From Acanthaster planci (Eukaryota; Echinodermata; Asteroidea; Valvatida; Acanthasteridae): a stretch of 64,000 nt of DNA. The stretch lies in NCBI RefSeq assembly GCF_001949145.1, contig NW_019091384.1:829214-893213 (forward strand), read 5' to 3'. Shown here one piece after another: positions 63,345 to 64,000 of this stretch (its first letter is position 1; each line of letters starts with the position of its first letter). The notes below the pieces were generated by a model. The model made no database searches, was not told the origin of the DNA, and worked only from the letters and a program-made list of their open reading frames with translations. A program made the position numbers and the translations under genes.

Positions 63345-64000
63345 GTGAGCGTTTGTCTTCCATTTTACTCATTCTTGGTTTAGTACAATCAAGAGAGGCA
63401 TTGAAAACTGTTGCACTTGTCCGTCTCACCAGAGCATTCCACAGTACGCATATTTTGTGCTATGTTCTTTGTGGCTGTTTGGCATTCTTTGAGTTTTTCA
63501 AGATGATTGTTACTAGATCAAAATACATTCATGTACATGTCCTGCCATTGTTATCCCACTAGACTTTGCAGTGTGTACAGTGCTTGTTTGCAGATGTCGA
63601 GTTTCTCGTTGAGCCTTGCACCTCACTTGAGACGTGAGCCATGAACTTGCCACACTTATTTATTAATAACAGAGTTCAAAATGGTTCAACAGAAAGGCTT
63701 TTTAGTGTGGTGTAAGTTCAGCAGGATGGAGGTTAACAGCTGGACTGTCATCGTCTTATTCCAACATCTGGATTAGTCAGGTTTTCCTGAAACGATCAAA
63801 AGACTGAATAGACCCTCTTCACAGTGCCGTATTTTGGCAACTGTGCCCAGAAACATGTTTCACTTTTGATGCTGGTTGGATGTTCTTGTGACATTGGTTG
63901 TGCTTGTGTGATGTCCATGTTCCTTATCACAGAAGGTTAGGGTTGGTTCAGTGCAGGTTCTCAAAATGGCAGAAAATAAGCAGATAATCTAGGCACTTTC
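63345..64000 (+). other. Intron of the two-pore channel gene, running off the window
   Basis: A GTGAGC donor follows the TGG codon at 63342-63344. No continuation with two-pore channel sequence was found before the end of the window, so the next exon must lie beyond 64000. Confidence 0.6.

Noticed and set aside
1-64000. CRISPR arrays, bacterial operons, phage or plasmid systems
   Set aside because: The window is intron-rich animal DNA; the tandem arrays have no spacer structure, and no prokaryotic genes were seen.

Overview
This is a eukaryotic nuclear window from an animal. It has AT-rich introns, GT-AG introns of 0.1-2 kb, and many short palindromic elements. The protein-level matches are to metazoan genes, and the motif TACATGTACATGTA is scattered throughout. 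A marine invertebrate deuterostome, perhaps an echinoderm or hemichordate, fits best, but this is an inference and the species was not identified. All gene models were built by eye from reading frame, splice phase and recalled family sequence.

Layout. (1) 1-23.3 kb: no gene could be supported, apart from a weak candidate for a small secreted protein at 266-532 (-). There is one 55-bp minisatellite at about 18.9 kb. (2) 23.3-48.3 kb (-): a complete RPAP1 gene, the RNA polymerase II-associated protein 1. I could chain 27 coding exons with consistent phase (4353 nt, 1450 aa). A probable noncoding first exon and promoter lie near 48.16-48.26 kb, and a poly(A) signal near 23.34 kb. Its introns hold at least nine small transposable or palindromic elements and two minisatellites. 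(3) 47.3-51.1 kb: a repeat-rich intergenic stretch with 16-bp tandem arrays in both orientations, resembling a foldback element. (4) 51.6-55.0 kb (+): a complete four-exon DRC5/TCTE1 gene, a leucine-rich-repeat subunit of the axonemal nexin-dynein regulatory complex (498 aa). (5) 60.4 kb to the right edge (+): the 5' part of a two-pore channel gene (TPC2/TPC3 type), four coding exons up to transmembrane segment S1; the rest lies outside the window.

The three genes serve unrelated processes (polymerase II assembly, ciliary motility, endolysosomal cation flux), so I see an ordinary gene neighbourhood and not a functional cluster. The most unusual signal is in RPAP1 intron 6. A 26-bp minisatellite has copied the exon 6/intron 6 boundary, leaving six tandem, apparently identical splice donors. 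Only the first keeps the conserved reading frame. Other notable items are two exactly 254-bp copies of one MITE with 4-bp target duplications, a palindromic tRNA-like element with a 12-bp target duplication and a TA-flanked element nested in it, a hAT-like element with an 8-bp duplication, and the foldback-like 16-bp arrays.
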